The position numbers were made by a program, and so were the translations under genes. The notes under the pieces are model-generated. The model was not told the DNA's origin. It made no database searches and worked only from the letters and a program-made list of their open reading frames with translations. Below are positions 25,201 through 37,421 of a stretch of 64,000 bases of DNA, in pieces (position 1 is the first letter of the stretch; each line of letters opens with the position of its first letter). Source of the DNA: Takakia lepidozioides (Eukaryota > Streptophyta > Takakiopsida > Takakiales > Takakiaceae); contig CM060731.1 in NCBI GenBank assembly GCA_030704615.1, forward strand, positions 17,174,001 through 17,238,000, in the 5' to 3' direction.

Positions 25201-27754
25201 GGAGACAAGTTGGGGCAAGGCAACATGGCAATAATTGAATTGCAAATCCCCCTTTGATCTGTTTCAAAGGAGTACAGTTCATCAGACTGAAAAAAGGCCA
25301 TGACAATGCAAAGCTTGCCGTACCTGCTCCAGTAGGATCCCATTTTCCTCCAGGGCACCATAATTCTCTCGCTGTAACTGCGAGACATTGGTCAGCAACT
25401 CGCCATCAACTCGACCATCTTGTTCCTCTCTGCACTTCAAGCGGTCCGTCAGCCGCCGTATCTCTCCATCACGCCTGTGCACCTCTGCCTCTGCGGCTAC
25501 CACTCCCTCTATTGCCTTCAACATCTCCCTATCTATCTCCTTCACCTGATCACCACATGTTGCTTAAGTGAAAGATTGGCACCAACCATATCAGCAAGGA
25601 ATGTGTTGAAATGCTCCAGTGTGAGTACTCCCTTCATGCCTCCAAAGGACATGTCATGTATTTTGTTGATGAAAGCAGATGCACATCAGAAACACTCTTA
25701 CCTCTTGCTTGATGTTTGTGCCATTCGCCTCCACAAAAGTATGTATTTAAGTGAGTTTAGGAATATTTGATAGATCGGATGTAATGGATGGGTAAATCGT
25801 CAGCCCCGTCTGACATGCAAACTCCATTTTAACCCACAGATTGCACCAGCGTGGATGCAGGACATGTGTATGCCACACATCTTAATCTTTCTCAGATTAC
25901 ACACCTCTACTTGATCAGATCAACTGATGGCACACAATAAAAATAACCCTGAGCATTGAACATCAGCTAGGAAGCAGTGCTGCAATATGCACCCAAACTG
26001 AGGCCGTGCTGGCAGACACCCATGTGAAGGTGACATTAGAGAGGAGAGACACAGGCCTAGGCCCAAGGTATGTATGCACCTGGGGCCCCAGAATGCCAGG
26101 CCAGTGCAGCGTACCCACACAGCCCCCTGTGCAAACAAATTACATCCTTATCCAGCATTTTAACAACAATTTGCTGAAGGCTAGAACTCTGCTAAGTTAA
26201 GGTCACACAAAGTCATTGACTTGAGCATGCCACCGGGGGAGACATCAGAGCCGCAGTGCAGGTTTGAATGGGGATAGGGTTGAATGTAATCCTTTCACAG
26301 ACAACTACCTGACCTACTCCTCGTAGATCGACTATTAAATCTGAAACCTCCACTACAGCTGAAGGAGAAAGATATACCCTGGCCTTCATGAACTCAGTTA
26401 CCTGCATCAGGCACATCCCTCTGCAGCTGCCAGAAATTAAGACAGGCAAGTAACTGCACATTTTGTACTGGCCTTACCCCTGCTATTGCTCGTCTAGCAT
26501 ACAGAGTGCTGCAGCCTTTCTATAGTGTGCTATGTAAGGAGTCACATACACTGGAGTCAACAATTTGTTGTTCATGGTGATAAGTCCTCTCACTCATTGA
26601 CAGCTGGGCCCGTAGCTTTGCAGAATCAGCAAGTGCCATTGCCAAATGCTGCTCACTGCTTTCAAGTTCACCCTCCAGGGTCGCAAGACATGCCTCATCC
26701 TGACGTGCCTCCTCCAGCACCTTTTTCAACTCTTGGCTAAATATACTCTGAGGTGTTACAGCAATGGAAAATTTTCAAAGTTAGAAGCAAATCTTACATT
26801 CTTGAAGGTATTCTTTCACACAAATTCATCTTTGCACATCAAACATAACCAGTACACCTGCATCAACATAACTTGTCAGCTCATGGCACATGGCTGCTAG
26901 TCCTTTTGAGGGGCCCCTAAAAGTGCCTTACAGCCTGGAACACTGACAACTGCATAAATGAATAAATGAATGTTTTAGAACTTGCGGATCAATCTCAAAA
27001 CAATTGTCGAGCACCAAAATGCGAGCTCAAGAAAAAGTTCAACCAAAGGATGGAAACCCTTGCTGTGTGGGTTAATGTGCCTCCCGCCCCTCCTCCATTC
27101 AGCAACATAACTGCGATACCTCACGAGCTAGCCCTCCAGGAAGGGACTTAATATTCCAAGGGAAGAGCCCGATCTCAAGAATTTGAAGCTTCCTCCCTCC
27201 CTCTTACTCTCAACTTTTCTCTCCTAACCCACGCTTAGGGGTCAGTATTTCTAGTGAGGGGGAAAACAAAAAGTTAATGTAACATGAACCTTGAGCTGGG
27301 TGTGACGCCAACGCTGGAATGCAAGCACCACCGCAACAACCTTTGGCTCCCCGATTTTATCCTCTTCGTCCGTATCATCCACAAGAGTGTCTTCCGCATT
27401 TCTATACTTTTCAATTGCTTTTGGTTGGACATGAATGAGTTTGCGCATTGATGTCGACTCTGGTAGGAAATCCGCCAAGACAGAGGGAGAGGCACGCCAG
27501 TGCTCTACCGCAGACATGCCCGAATCCATCAGAACGGGAATTTTGCCCAAGTGCTGGGCTCCGTGCCGGTTCTCATTACCACTCCTTTTCTTGTGATGGC
27601 TTTGCGACTTGCTGTACTCGGAGGTGATGTTATAGTGATAAACTCTTGGGGATACTTCACTGATGCATCTCCTACTCACATTGTTATAAGTGTGACCGTC
27701 TTGAGTGCCACCTTCACTACTATGAACCAGGCGCTCGAGGTCACTATCGTCCAT
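19206..27754 (-). CDS. Unrecognised coiled-coil protein with Sfi1-like tryptophan motifs
   Basis: Exons in transcript order: 27290-27754, 26550-26747, 26309-26401, 25702-25728 (doubtful 9-codon exon), 25587-25631, 25324-25545, 24529-24723, 23944-24060, 23163-23650, 21762-22521, 21403-21474, 19206-20015. The total is 3492 nt, 1163 residues. The start MDDSDLERL follows in-frame TAG and TGA. Long heptad-rich helices fill exons 2 and 6-8 (for example SLQDQLRQAYGAKYAKE). Trp motifs LAFQRWRHTQL (exon 1), KHWTAWKWRWAASA (exon 9), LILSAWRAFART and RNFFRWQLLTLRE (exon 10) resemble the centrin-binding repeats of Sfi1. The last exon is Pro/Gln/Gly/Ser-rich with imperfect ~23-residue repeats. The donor at 21762 would be GC, not GT. 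I know no plant family that matches; a centrosome, basal-body or microtubule role is inference. It could also be two genes, since the last exon is joined only by phase. Confidence 0.7.
20330..20860. repeat. AT-rich stretch with short ATACCC/GGGTAT repeats
   Basis: Within the presumed last intron of the coiled-coil gene. 20380-20650 is very AT-rich. 20690-20830 is dotted with gggtatat, atacccg and gggtac-type strings in both orientations. Probably transposon debris. Confidence 0.45.
20885..21005 (-). mobile_element. Dispersed repeat copy (family R3), possible SINE body
   Basis: Shares an extended diverged match with 63090-63205: the same order of gactcttgccgaagc, atggtgtcacttcaccc, ccttctgtttggaaggtgga and ccttctaacg. 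The strand is given as that of the tRNA-like head that sits about 80 bp away on the minus strand. Confidence 0.65.
21085..21143 (-). mobile_element. tRNA-like head of a SINE (or tRNA pseudogene)
   Basis: On the minus strand the sequence has a perfect pol III A box, TGGCCGAGTGG (21129-21139), as in Ser/Leu tRNAs. About 33 nt further on is a B-box-like GGTTTGAAGCC (21085-21095), two changes from consensus. No clover-leaf with an acceptor stem forms, so it is not a functional tRNA. The R3 repeat lies downstream in the direction of transcription. It sits in an intron of the coiled-coil gene. Confidence 0.6.
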
Positions 27755-28573
27755 GAGAACAATTCCACCTTCTTGTCACTACCGTACCTCCAGCATTGGC
27801 GTCCCCAATTCCAAAATATTTCAAACAAATTCAATGGAAGAAAAGGAGAAGCTCTTTAAACGCATTCCTAGCAAGTCCACAGGGGCGAAAAGCAAGGGAA
27901 CAGATGCAGGATGGATTAACCAAGGGAGCGGAAACTTTGTTGTGTGTAGTTTTCACCACCATGGACCAGCCCCAGGTCGCTATGGTCCATGGCCACAGTC
28001 CTTCAAAATATTCTCCCTAATTCTTGCATTTTCGTCCCCCCAAGTTAGCAAGATTTCATCGTCATTCCACAAAAACTGCAGAAACGGAGGTATCAGGCAG
28101 CATCGAAAGGAGACCGAAGTGACAGTGCATGTTCCATGCGAAAACCGGAAAAGGCGCCAGTATCCAGGAAGTTATGCCGCCTTCGAGCGTGCTCTCAAGC
28201 TACATAAGAAGCTACGCTGAAAACTGCAGCATTGAAGAGGAGAGGAGAGCCCGGTGCAAGAGAAACAGAGCGCTGGTCTGCTCTTGAGCACACCGAGCTT
28301 TCCGGTACATTCGGTCTGCGCGGAACAATTTTATATGCCCCATTTAAAGTGGATCCGTTAAATGGTCGCCTAGGAATTGATTATTTATACCCCTGACAGA
28401 CCCCACTTAAATATATATTGTTTATTTTTCCTTGACCAAGGCGAGAATAGGTATGGCACGTAAGCATGCTCAAAGGAGCTTTATTTTAGGGGAGAGAAGA
28501 AGAAGGCTCTGGAGACGGACAAGGGGAAGGTAAATCGAGGGGTTGGGCCAAGGTAGATCTAGAAGGAGAAAGG
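27755..28573. promoter_or_regulatory. Divergent intergenic region between the coiled-coil and HIP genes
   Basis: The two start codons face away from each other, 819 bp apart, so both promoters should lie here. A TATA-like run (ttaaatatatatt, about 28406) stands about 165 bp upstream of the HIP start codon. No heat-shock element was recognised. A 155-codon + ORF (27753-28220) crosses it without any recognisable feature. Confidence 0.45.
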
Positions 28574-31500
28574 ATGGATGCAGCAAAGCTCGCACAGCTG
28601 AAGCTGTTTGTGCAGCAGTGCGAGGCTAACCCTGCCGTTTTAGGGGAACCATCGCTACGTTTTTTCCGCAACTACTTGGACAAGTCAGCTCCTTCCCAAT
28701 TTTGCATGCCTTGTCTTTGCGGCCCGCGTCATTTTTCGGCATCTGATTTCTGGCATTGCTGTTGTAATTTGTCACAAGGGTTAGCAACTTAATAGAATCT
28801 TTATGATACTCGACAGTTTAGTTCGTGCTCCCCCCCTTCTCCTTCGGTCGTCTCTCTTTGCACTCCGCGTGCTTGTTATGCTTAGTCTTCAAAGCCGCCT
28901 CTGTTGGTCTTATGCTGGCATAAAGCAGCGATTGTCACTGTGCTTTGGCCCCTTGCTCCATATTCTGTCGGAAGAAGTACGCTAGTGGCGATCCATGTCG
29001 ACGGTTGCGTGTCATAAGCTAGGAATTTGTTGTCCTTAAACATGAGCTAGGTTCTAGGAGCGGTAATGTAGTGACATGCCCGTCTCAGTTTTCTTTTATT
29101 ACAGTTTCGATGTGCTTTTATTGCACATTGGATGCTCACGTCGTTCTAACTCCAATCCTCAGCTGAATTCTGTCTTCGTCGCTGATAAGAAAGCTGTCTC
29201 TGTTTTGAGAGTTTGCATGCTTGAATGGACATAGTTGAGCTCTTGTTTCTCTGTTTTTCTTGCATCTTATTTATCAGAAGATAGTCTCTCTTTCTCAACC
29301 CCTTATCAACTGGACATTTCAACACGCTTCTTGTCTACACCCTGATGCAGTAATAAGAAATAATATGTCAGACTGCTGACTTATAATAGATCTAGTCTCT
29401 GACAATCCCGCATACAAGGTCTAAGATGCATACAGGAAGTTTAATGACACCTTGGTTGGGAGAGTTGACATGTTGATATATGGGCTTGTATGTGCAGGCT
29501 TGGTGCAAAGCTTCCTGCAGCTGCCTATGGCAAGGCAGAAACTGGAAAGTCATCACCATTTGCAGTGCGTTGGTTCTCTTCTTATTTAAGTAGAAGTCCT
29601 GCGTCAGCCTTGTCTGTGCTGGCAGTGTGTCCCCTCTTTTTGCCTGCATCCAAATCTGGCACGAGATCTTTGCACACAGTGCAATAGCGAGCAGATTTTT
29701 CTGAGCTGCCCTTGTATCAGACACAACCACCTTCAGTTCAGATACTTTCACACTTACATAGGATGTCTGCCTGTTGCTCAACCAAACTAAGCAGTTTAGT
29801 TATTGCACATTAAGAGGATGTTAGGTTTGCGTAACAATGCCTGTCAATGCCTGTCAGTGGCACGCTTCCATGGCATTTACAAATTTGCATCCTATAGTGA
29901 AGAGCTTGTTATTTAGCTTTTCTAGCATCCTAGGTCGCTGCCTGAGGTAACTCTGACAAGTCAACCTGGCAGGACAATCAGGTTGAGGAGAGTGATGATG
30001 ACATGCCAGAACTTGAAGAGCAGGATGCACCAGGGAAAACAAGGCCTGCCAAGTCATGGAATGACAGTGAGGAGGAATCGGACTTGGAGTTGGACAATGA
30101 GTATGTTGTACCTCCTGACAATGAACCATTAGAAAAGGTAGGCCCAAGCCTATTATGATGTTGTGCTCTAGGACAGCGAGGGCACAACATATCAACTTTT
30201 TTGATGTGTTGGTATTGAACTTTGTTTCTTTTTATGTGAAAAGTGTTGAGGACCTTACTTAGTGCATAATAAGAAAGAACTATACAGAGAGGAGTTACAA
30301 GCCCATCCAGCATTGGGATGCCATGTGAAGCCTCTAGGTTCTTATACATAATGAGCAAATAGAGAAAGGAGGATCTTCTTTGTGCCATAGTATTCAGAGT
30401 GGCGAAGCTTACCATTATCACATTCTGCGAGAAAAAGGCTTGTTGGAGGCTGTTTCTTTGTTGACTTGCTGATATTGCAACTGTTGTTGCATGGACTTGG
30501 CTAGTTAGAAGGAGTCCAAGTGAAGCAATGTATGTGTATGAGTTAGGGCTTTGACTGAGGATGATAGCCACAAGGAATGAAAAATACGCATTGAAAATGT
30601 ATGACAGATGCCTGACCCAACAGTGGAGGTAACAGAGGAGAAACGGGATAGTGCCCAGATTGCCAAAGGGAAAGCTATGGAAGCCATGGCTGAAGGTAAC
30701 TGCATGCTCTTAGAGTTCTGATTATTCCAAGTATATAGACTGCTTTAGGTCTGTAGTATCAAATGCTTTGAGTTTCAGTGGGTTAGAGCCACAATGTAGG
30801 TTTTTCCACCTTGCTGGCACAGTTGTCACCTATTGGAGTTTCATGAGTTCAGGGCTAATCTGTAGTCTATACTTGTTTACAGGCAATTTACGCGAGTAGA
30901 CCTTACCAAATGAGTGGGACCCTGTTTGGAGCTTTCTAGTCAGGTTAACTTTTGTGTGTGGCCAAGCAGGGAATCTGGATGAAGCTCTTCATTACTTAAC
31001 TGAAGCAATTGTGTGCAACCCCTCATCAGCCATTCTCTATGCAAACCGTGGTACTTAACAGTGGGCTCTGCAACCCTCTCGCCTGTGAAATGTATGTGTC
31101 TTGGAAGTACTACTGAGAGTAATCCTTGGTGTTTGTTGGCTCACAAGGGCACAATAATGCTGTAACTTTGCCGCCTCAATGCTACCCACTATGACATAGA
31201 ATTCGTAGTCTTCTGTGGCTCTTCCTTTAGGTTGCTGCAGGGTACTCTAGGACGTAAGAAACTTGCTCAAAGCAGCCAATTACTTTTCCATCTGCTAGAT
31301 AGGAGGTGGTGTGGTGATTTATTGTTTATGTGGTCTCTTCTTGCATGGAAAGCTGGAGTTTATGTGAAGATGAAAAAGCCAAATGCTGCAATCCGTGATG
31401 CTGAAGCTGCAATCAAGGTAAAGCCACTCATCATATGAAAAGTTTTATGCTTTTAAACGTAGTTCCAGACTTTTGACCTTACTGGTGTTCAAAAGTTGAC

Positions 31501-34252
31501 ATTATGTTCAAGTCACATCTACTTGAATCTTCTCCTCATGATCAAACAATACATTGTGGCATTTGGCTCTGATGACAGATAAACCCAGACTCTGCAAAGG
31601 GCTACAAGTCGAGAGGGCAGGCTAAGGCACTACTGGGATTGTGGGAAGAAGCCGCCAAGGACCTGCATTTGGCATCAAGACTTGATTATGATGAGGAGAT
31701 TGCTGCAGTGCTCAAGATGGTAAGGAAGGCCTTCCATAATAGCATAATCCCAACATGCAATAGTTCATTGCTGCCACTATAAACAATGATTATGTACACC
31801 TTGTAAGAGGGTGTAAGGCTTGGTAGTAAAATTGATAGACAGTGAGTGCCTGACATGCAAGGTGAAGAGATATTACACATGTCATAACCCTCATGTTGCA
31901 ATTATTGTGGAGCTGCAACTTTAGTAGGCTGGCAGTTGAGAGGAACAGTGGAGATAAATAATATTGGCAAGTTGAAGCATTGCCTCTGATATGGAGACTA
32001 TACTTATCGTGCTTTTGTGTTGTTGCTGTCATAGGTTGAGCCCAATGTCCACAAGATTGAAGAGCACCGCAGGAAGTATGAACGCTTGCGGAAGGAAAGA
32101 GATGAGAGGAGGATTGCGCATGAACGTGAAAAGGTTATCTTCCATTTTTAAACCTTGTATATATACCATGACAACAACTGGATCTGACGTCCTTTGTGAG
32201 CTGTCTATTGTTAAGTTGAAATAAAGTTGGATGGAACACATCTTATATTGTCGTTGTTGTTATCGTTGTTGGCATAATACACGCACTGTTGCCTGGACAG
32301 TAACCTCAGGCAGTTTGTAACTTCATCTTGCCTAATGATTGAGGTACACATGGCAGGATGGAAAAGAGAATCTGATGGTGATTCCTCCACGTGTGCAGGC
32401 TGCACAAGAGAATGCAAGAAAAGAGCAGGAGAAATATGTGCCACCAGCAGGTACTGCAGGGAGGGGTAAGCCAAGTGGTTTTCCAGGTGGTATGCCGGGT
32501 TTCCCAGGGGGTATGCCAGCTGGTATGGGAGGTGGAGGTGGTTTTCCCGGAAGTGTGCCTGGCATGGCACCAGGGGGTATCGACATGAGCAAGATACTAA
32601 GTGTAAGAATTTTATTGCCACCTTTTGTGCATGATGTTGATTGAATAAGTGAATGAATTGCCCAATTGGCAGTCTGATTGAAGTGTGACGCCCGATTGCT
32701 TGAATGAGTGCACCTTTTCATAGTTACCTTACAGAATAATCAATGATGATGCACACTGCACTTATTGGAAGGGCTCGTTTATACAGTTTAGTGAGAAGGT
32801 AGTACAAGCACAAATGTTGGCAAGGTTTTTTGTGATGTCAAGTGACTTGCTTTAAGCAGGCCTTGATCCTCAAGGCTTAGGCTGCAACCTGTCATTTTTT
32901 ACCTTTGCTGCCCTTTGAATATACAACCTATCTTGTATCCTCATGATACTGATGATGGAAGTGTAATGTGGATCTTTAAGGTATCGTAGTGCAAGTGTTG
33001 GGGTAATCCCAGGAAACTCATTGAATTATTCCTAGCTTCTTGTCACTCCCCTGTTTGTACTTGACTCCATACTATGTCTTGAGAGGATTTTCGCATAATC
33101 CAAATGAGCAGCTTGCTAGAAACTTAACTAACTCAAGTTTGAGGAACTTACTCGAAACACCATGGACCTTAGCACCCCTTGGAAGTGATGTGCATTTATT
33201 ACTTATTTGAGCCATAGGCAAGGTCATGGGACACTTCCTATATCACTCATGCTCATGGTTCCTTCGTTCGAATTTGAATTTGAGCCGTTTACATAGGAAA
33301 TATGTGTTTAGTTGAATGGGTCAGTCTCTTATGGAGCTTCAAGCATAGGATAAATCAGTTAGTTCTTACAGTTTGTCAACCCCCATTAGAAAAGGCCATA
33401 CTCAGCTTGGATTCTTGACAAGCAAGTATGAACTTCAGGAAAGTTATTTTACTTCTTTTAAAAAAGAAGGAAGCCCAGTGAAGACATTTACTTCTTAATT
33501 AATCCTAATATATTGATACTTGCACTGTCTTCCAACACATCTTCCTGAACTCTTTTGACCCTAGTTGGCTGATCATCAGCTTCAGATGCTTTTATTGTCG
33601 TAACCATATTGTGGTACCCATGTAATTATCGATTGTTGTGAACACAGCAGTAGAAACTTATAACCTGGGTGCCTTCGTTGACATTCTGAAGGTACACCGA
33701 AACCTTCACACCCTAATTCTTCACATGCTTGTATGTTGACACAGGATCCAGAGATGATGGCTGCATTTTCAGATCCTGAAGTCATGGCAGCTCTCCAAGA
33801 TGGTGTGTGCCTCCTTGCCATCTCTTATCTGTTCAGCGCTGTAAATTTTGAAACTAACATGTGTGAGCAGTTTTTATGATTAGCTATGATAACTTGTATT
33901 TGCTATGATGTGGATGAGTTGTCCTCAATGATTCGAGTCATCATAACTTAGACATAAATCTTCCACCATGCCTGCTGTGTCTGGGTGGAAAAACTAGGTT
34001 CAAAGGAGGTTGTTACGATCTGTGATTTGGTCTGACTTTGTTACTTGTTTCATGTTGCATATAAGCAATTGTGCCTCTCTTCTAGGAACCTGCAATATTG
34101 AACTCTCTCATTTTGATATGACATCTCTACCTGGTATTCATGCAGTGATGAAGAATCCAAGCAATCTTTCTAAGCATCAGGGAAATCCAAAAGTTGCTCC
34201 TGTGATTGCAAAAATGTTCAGCAAATTTGCTGGTGGAGCTGGTACATTTTGA
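28574..34252 (+). CDS. HIP: Hsc70-interacting protein (HIP/ST13), TPR co-chaperone
   Basis: Exons: 28574-28683, 29498-29564, 29973-30137 (or from 29961), 30608-30695, 30970-31050, 31353-31417, 31579-31719, 32035-32133, 32399-32602, 33745-33802, 34146-34252. All phases agree, giving 394 residues. Domains in order: N-terminal dimerisation domain ([20 protein letters not shown], then RLGAKLP-like LGAKLPAAA); acidic linker ([11 protein letters not shown]); three TPR repeats including [18 protein letters not shown] and [19 protein letters not shown]; a charged helix ([18 protein letters not shown]); a Gly/Met/Pro segment ([13 protein letters not shown]); and a C-terminal STI1/DP domain ([10 protein letters not shown] to MFSKFAGG). 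HIP binds the ATPase domain of Hsc70 through the TPRs and stabilises its ADP state in the cytosol. It ends after the STI1 domain as animal ST13 does and has no thioredoxin domain like Arabidopsis TDX. Confidence 0.96.
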
Positions 34253-34644
34253 TGACCACAGCCACAACCTCCATTCCTTGCATTGGCTCTTGAGCCTTGA
34301 GAGCACTCTAAAAGCAGAACCTTGGTAGCGAAGGTTACTGTTATGTTTTTGATAAGGATGTGACAATCACTTATATCTAGCTGATGTCTGTTTTTCTGCC
34401 GATAGGGATCAACTCTTCCAGTTCCCACATCGGAAGAGAGCTTTGCATGTAGACTAATGACATTGGAAATGTTAATGAGTGTATAGAGAAGATTTTTGCA
34501 GTTTGATTATGTCTTCTCTTCTCCTGGGTCCATCTGATATGGACCAGAGCATCCCAAATGGTGGTATGTTAGAGATCTCTTTTATTGACTTATCTGGGTC
34601 AAACTATGTTAAGTGTGGCCAATAGATCAATGCGAACAGAAGGC

Positions 34645-34750
34645 TGAAGGTATCATAGATCCTTGCAATTGGATGGTTGTAAAACAGGTTGTGTAAACAG
34701 GTTGAAGGTATCATAGATCCTTGCAATTGGATGGTTGTAAAACAGGTTGT
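34645..34750. repeat. Recent 58-bp tandem duplication
   Basis: The segment tgaaggtatcatagatcctt...aaaacaggttgt occurs at 34645 and again at 34703 with almost no differences. Confidence 0.95.
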
Positions 34751-35000
34751 CCTCCTTTATCTATGCAGAGATCTAGACTAAAATATGTACCCGCAAGTTA
34801 CGAGTCAGAAGAAAAGAAAATGAAATAAAATGGACAGTGTCCTAATGAACTTGGTTATTGCATGCTGGCCCCCACATGGCTATGGCGAATGGCCCCACTT
34901 GGGCCATTTCACTAGCCCAGTGGGAAGGCAGCTGCAACAAATAGATTTACCATTTCGTTTTGTAGGATATGTGTATGTTATTGCCAGAATGGCCCGAGGG

Positions 35001-35060
35001 AGACTGCTCTGAAAGAAAATGTGGTGCAGTGAGACTGCTCTGAAAGAAAATGTGGTGCAA
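35001..35060. repeat. Recent 31-bp tandem duplication
   Basis: agactgctctgaaagaaaat followed by gtggtgca is repeated at 35001 and 35032 without a visible mismatch. Confidence 0.95.
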
Positions 35061-35914
35061 AAGAAGTATCGCATGAACTCGACATCCTCCGAAAATGCAC
35101 CTCGACATTGGTAAGATTTGTTCCAATCTTAATATCTGGTGGAGGTGGTTAATGTGTTGACCATTGAATTTTGCACTAACTTATGCTATGGACACATATG
35201 TTTCCATCATTCAAACACATCCAAAATTTGTGAGGATTGATTTCTCTGTCATTGTAAAAATCAAACAAGTCAATGACTGCAAGATTTGGAGAGCCTGCAT
35301 TTGATGTGAAAATTGCATTCCAAAAACGAATTTGCTCGCGCCACCAAGCATGTCACTTTGGAACCAAGTGTGCTTTTTTCATGGGAGGGTACAGCAAGGG
35401 GCAATCTTGGTGGTGGGCCCTGTCACTCCTTTCAAGACAATCCTACACATCCATGGAGAAGAGGAAGCGATGCTGATGGTCAGCCCTCCTGCTCTACCCA
35501 AGGTCACAACTCTACAGGAATGATGCCCGGCAACCCCAAGCGAGGCACAACAACTCCAAGGCACAACAACTCCAAATCGAGGGTCCGGTGGCCCTTCCCC
35601 AATTCGCCTTTCAGGTACACGGTGGCCTCCCACAGAGCTTACCTCTCCACCTCCTTCTAGACAGCGGACAGGTTCACTTGATCAGACCGCCCGTTCTTTT
35701 GCTCCATCTTATCTCTCACCACCAGCACCACCATTTTCTCCACCAGACCGAGTGCCTTGTCTAGGTTGTGGTCAGATGTTTGCCCATATCAGGGTCTTGC
35801 ACGTCATCGGCACACGTGTTCTACGATCCATTAGTCTTCTCCGGACACTCATCTACCTACCCCGTTAGTTGCTCCGTCTGCACAAGCATGGCTTTGGATT
35901 GCAACCCTTGATGT

Positions 35915-36125
35915 TTTGGTGGTCGCTTTTATTAGTTTATTCCGAAAAATAAAGCGACCGCCAATATTGCAATCGCCTCCTTAAAATTAATAATAATAAT
36001 AATAATAATAATAAAACTACCGCCAATATTGGCGGTCACTTCATTTTAAGAAATTAAAACATTAAAGTGACTGCCAATTATATTTTTAATTTTTCATTAT
36101 TAATCTGTCACCGCCACTGTGTCGG
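35915..36125. mobile_element. Candidate CACTA-like transposon end with GCGGTC subterminal repeats
   Basis: The motif ggcggtc/gaccgcc recurs at least five times in both orientations. Inverted arms gtggtcgcttttatt (35919-35933) and aataaagcgaccgcc (35948-35962) can pair, and a perfect 18-bp palindrome ACCGCCAATATTGGCGGT lies at 36019-36036. Such subterminal arrays are typical of plant CACTA (En/Spm) elements. No transposase was found nearby, and neither terminal CACTA nor a target duplication was located, so this may be a non-autonomous or broken copy. Confidence 0.5.
35987..36014. repeat. (TAA)n microsatellite
   Basis: About nine uninterrupted taa units inside the CACTA-like segment. Confidence 0.97.
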
Positions 36126-37358
36126 AGACATGGTTGCTTCAGTGACATTTTTTTACCTAGATTTTTTATACTGGTATATTCCCAGAACCTGACATGACGT
36201 AGGGCCCGTCAACGTCAGGTGTGACGTGACTTAATGCTGATGGACGGACGTGATGCTGATAACTGGGGTTTTGGGAGTATTTCATTTGTGTTTGCCCCGT
36301 CCCCGATTAGCAAATCGAAAATAAGTATGGCCCAATTTTCCCGTTGAATTATAGAGATAATATGAAACTGATATGGTTTTTCAACTCGTAGACACCCATT
36401 TGTGACACATAGGCCCCCCCCAAAGCAAACAAAAATAATCCTATTATGGTTATTTCGTCATCCAATTCTAACTTTAATTGACCTTAAATGGACATCAACT
36501 GCACCTGGAATAGACATCATTAATGGCCAATGTGGCCCCGCAGAGTTAAAATATGAGGCACTGCTAGTCTGACCCTGGCGCCCCTGCATGAGGGAGCGTT
36601 TTTCCAACAAACATCCAATAAGGCTTAGGCTGAAGACCATCAATTGACCAGTCAGGTACTTGATATGGTATTACCACATATTGTCATTTTAATACCCCCT
36701 TATTCATCTTTGCTATGCTTCTATTAATTTATTATGTCATGCTTTGTGTTTTTCTTGCGGCCCTGCATGTGCAGCCCCTAGGTCCTAGTAACTAATAAGT
36801 GAGTAAGTGAGAGGGGAAAAGAGCCCCCAGACTCTCTTCATATACCCTCACAAGGCGGTGGGACCTTCTAGAAGCCCACATAGGGGTAAGCGGTGGGACC
36901 CTTCTAGAAGGTTGCCTCCGCCACGTACACTTCTTCAAGTCTACCGCTGCAGGTCCCTCTGCCGCACCATCCATGTATTAATGTCCCTGGCATGGGGTGC
37001 GCAGTTTTCCGGGCACTATGGGACCCCTCTTCTTAGCCTTAATATAGGCTTTTCCCATTCCCTTTGGGCCCTAGTTAATTCCCGGACCACTCTCTAATTC
37101 CCACACCCCTTTGAAACCTGGGCTCATTGTCTTGAGCGAAACTCCTAGCCCGCTGTCCCAAAGATGCCAATGATTAACATATGAGTAACCCTATTTGATC
37201 CTAAATCTATCGCATATTCCCCTAAATGTGGTCCCCACTTCCGTAAAGTCACTATAAGGTAAAGACAGTGTCACTTTAAGGTCAAGGCATGCAAAAACAT
37301 AGGCGTCTATTTAAGGTCAGTGACCATTTTCGGTGCGACTACCTTATGTAGAAATGAT

Positions 37359-37421
37359 CTTACCCTTCATATGGGTAAGGATAAGTATAAACCAAAATAT
37401 TTACCCGTATGAAGGGTAAGG
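37359..37421. repeat. Short inverted repeat (hairpin)
   Basis: Arms cttacccttcatatgggtaa (from 37359) and ttacccgtatgaagggtaag (from 37401) are reverse complements with one mismatch, separated by about 20 bp. Confidence 0.85.

Noticed and set aside
27753-28220. 155-codon + ORF across the divergent promoter
   Set aside because: It starts antisense to exon 1 of the coiled-coil gene, is basic and featureless, and has no supporting signals.
35273-35660. Three overlapping + ORFs in different frames
   Set aside because: Mutually exclusive frames, no domain; I considered a retrotransposon gag but saw no zinc knuckle or protease.
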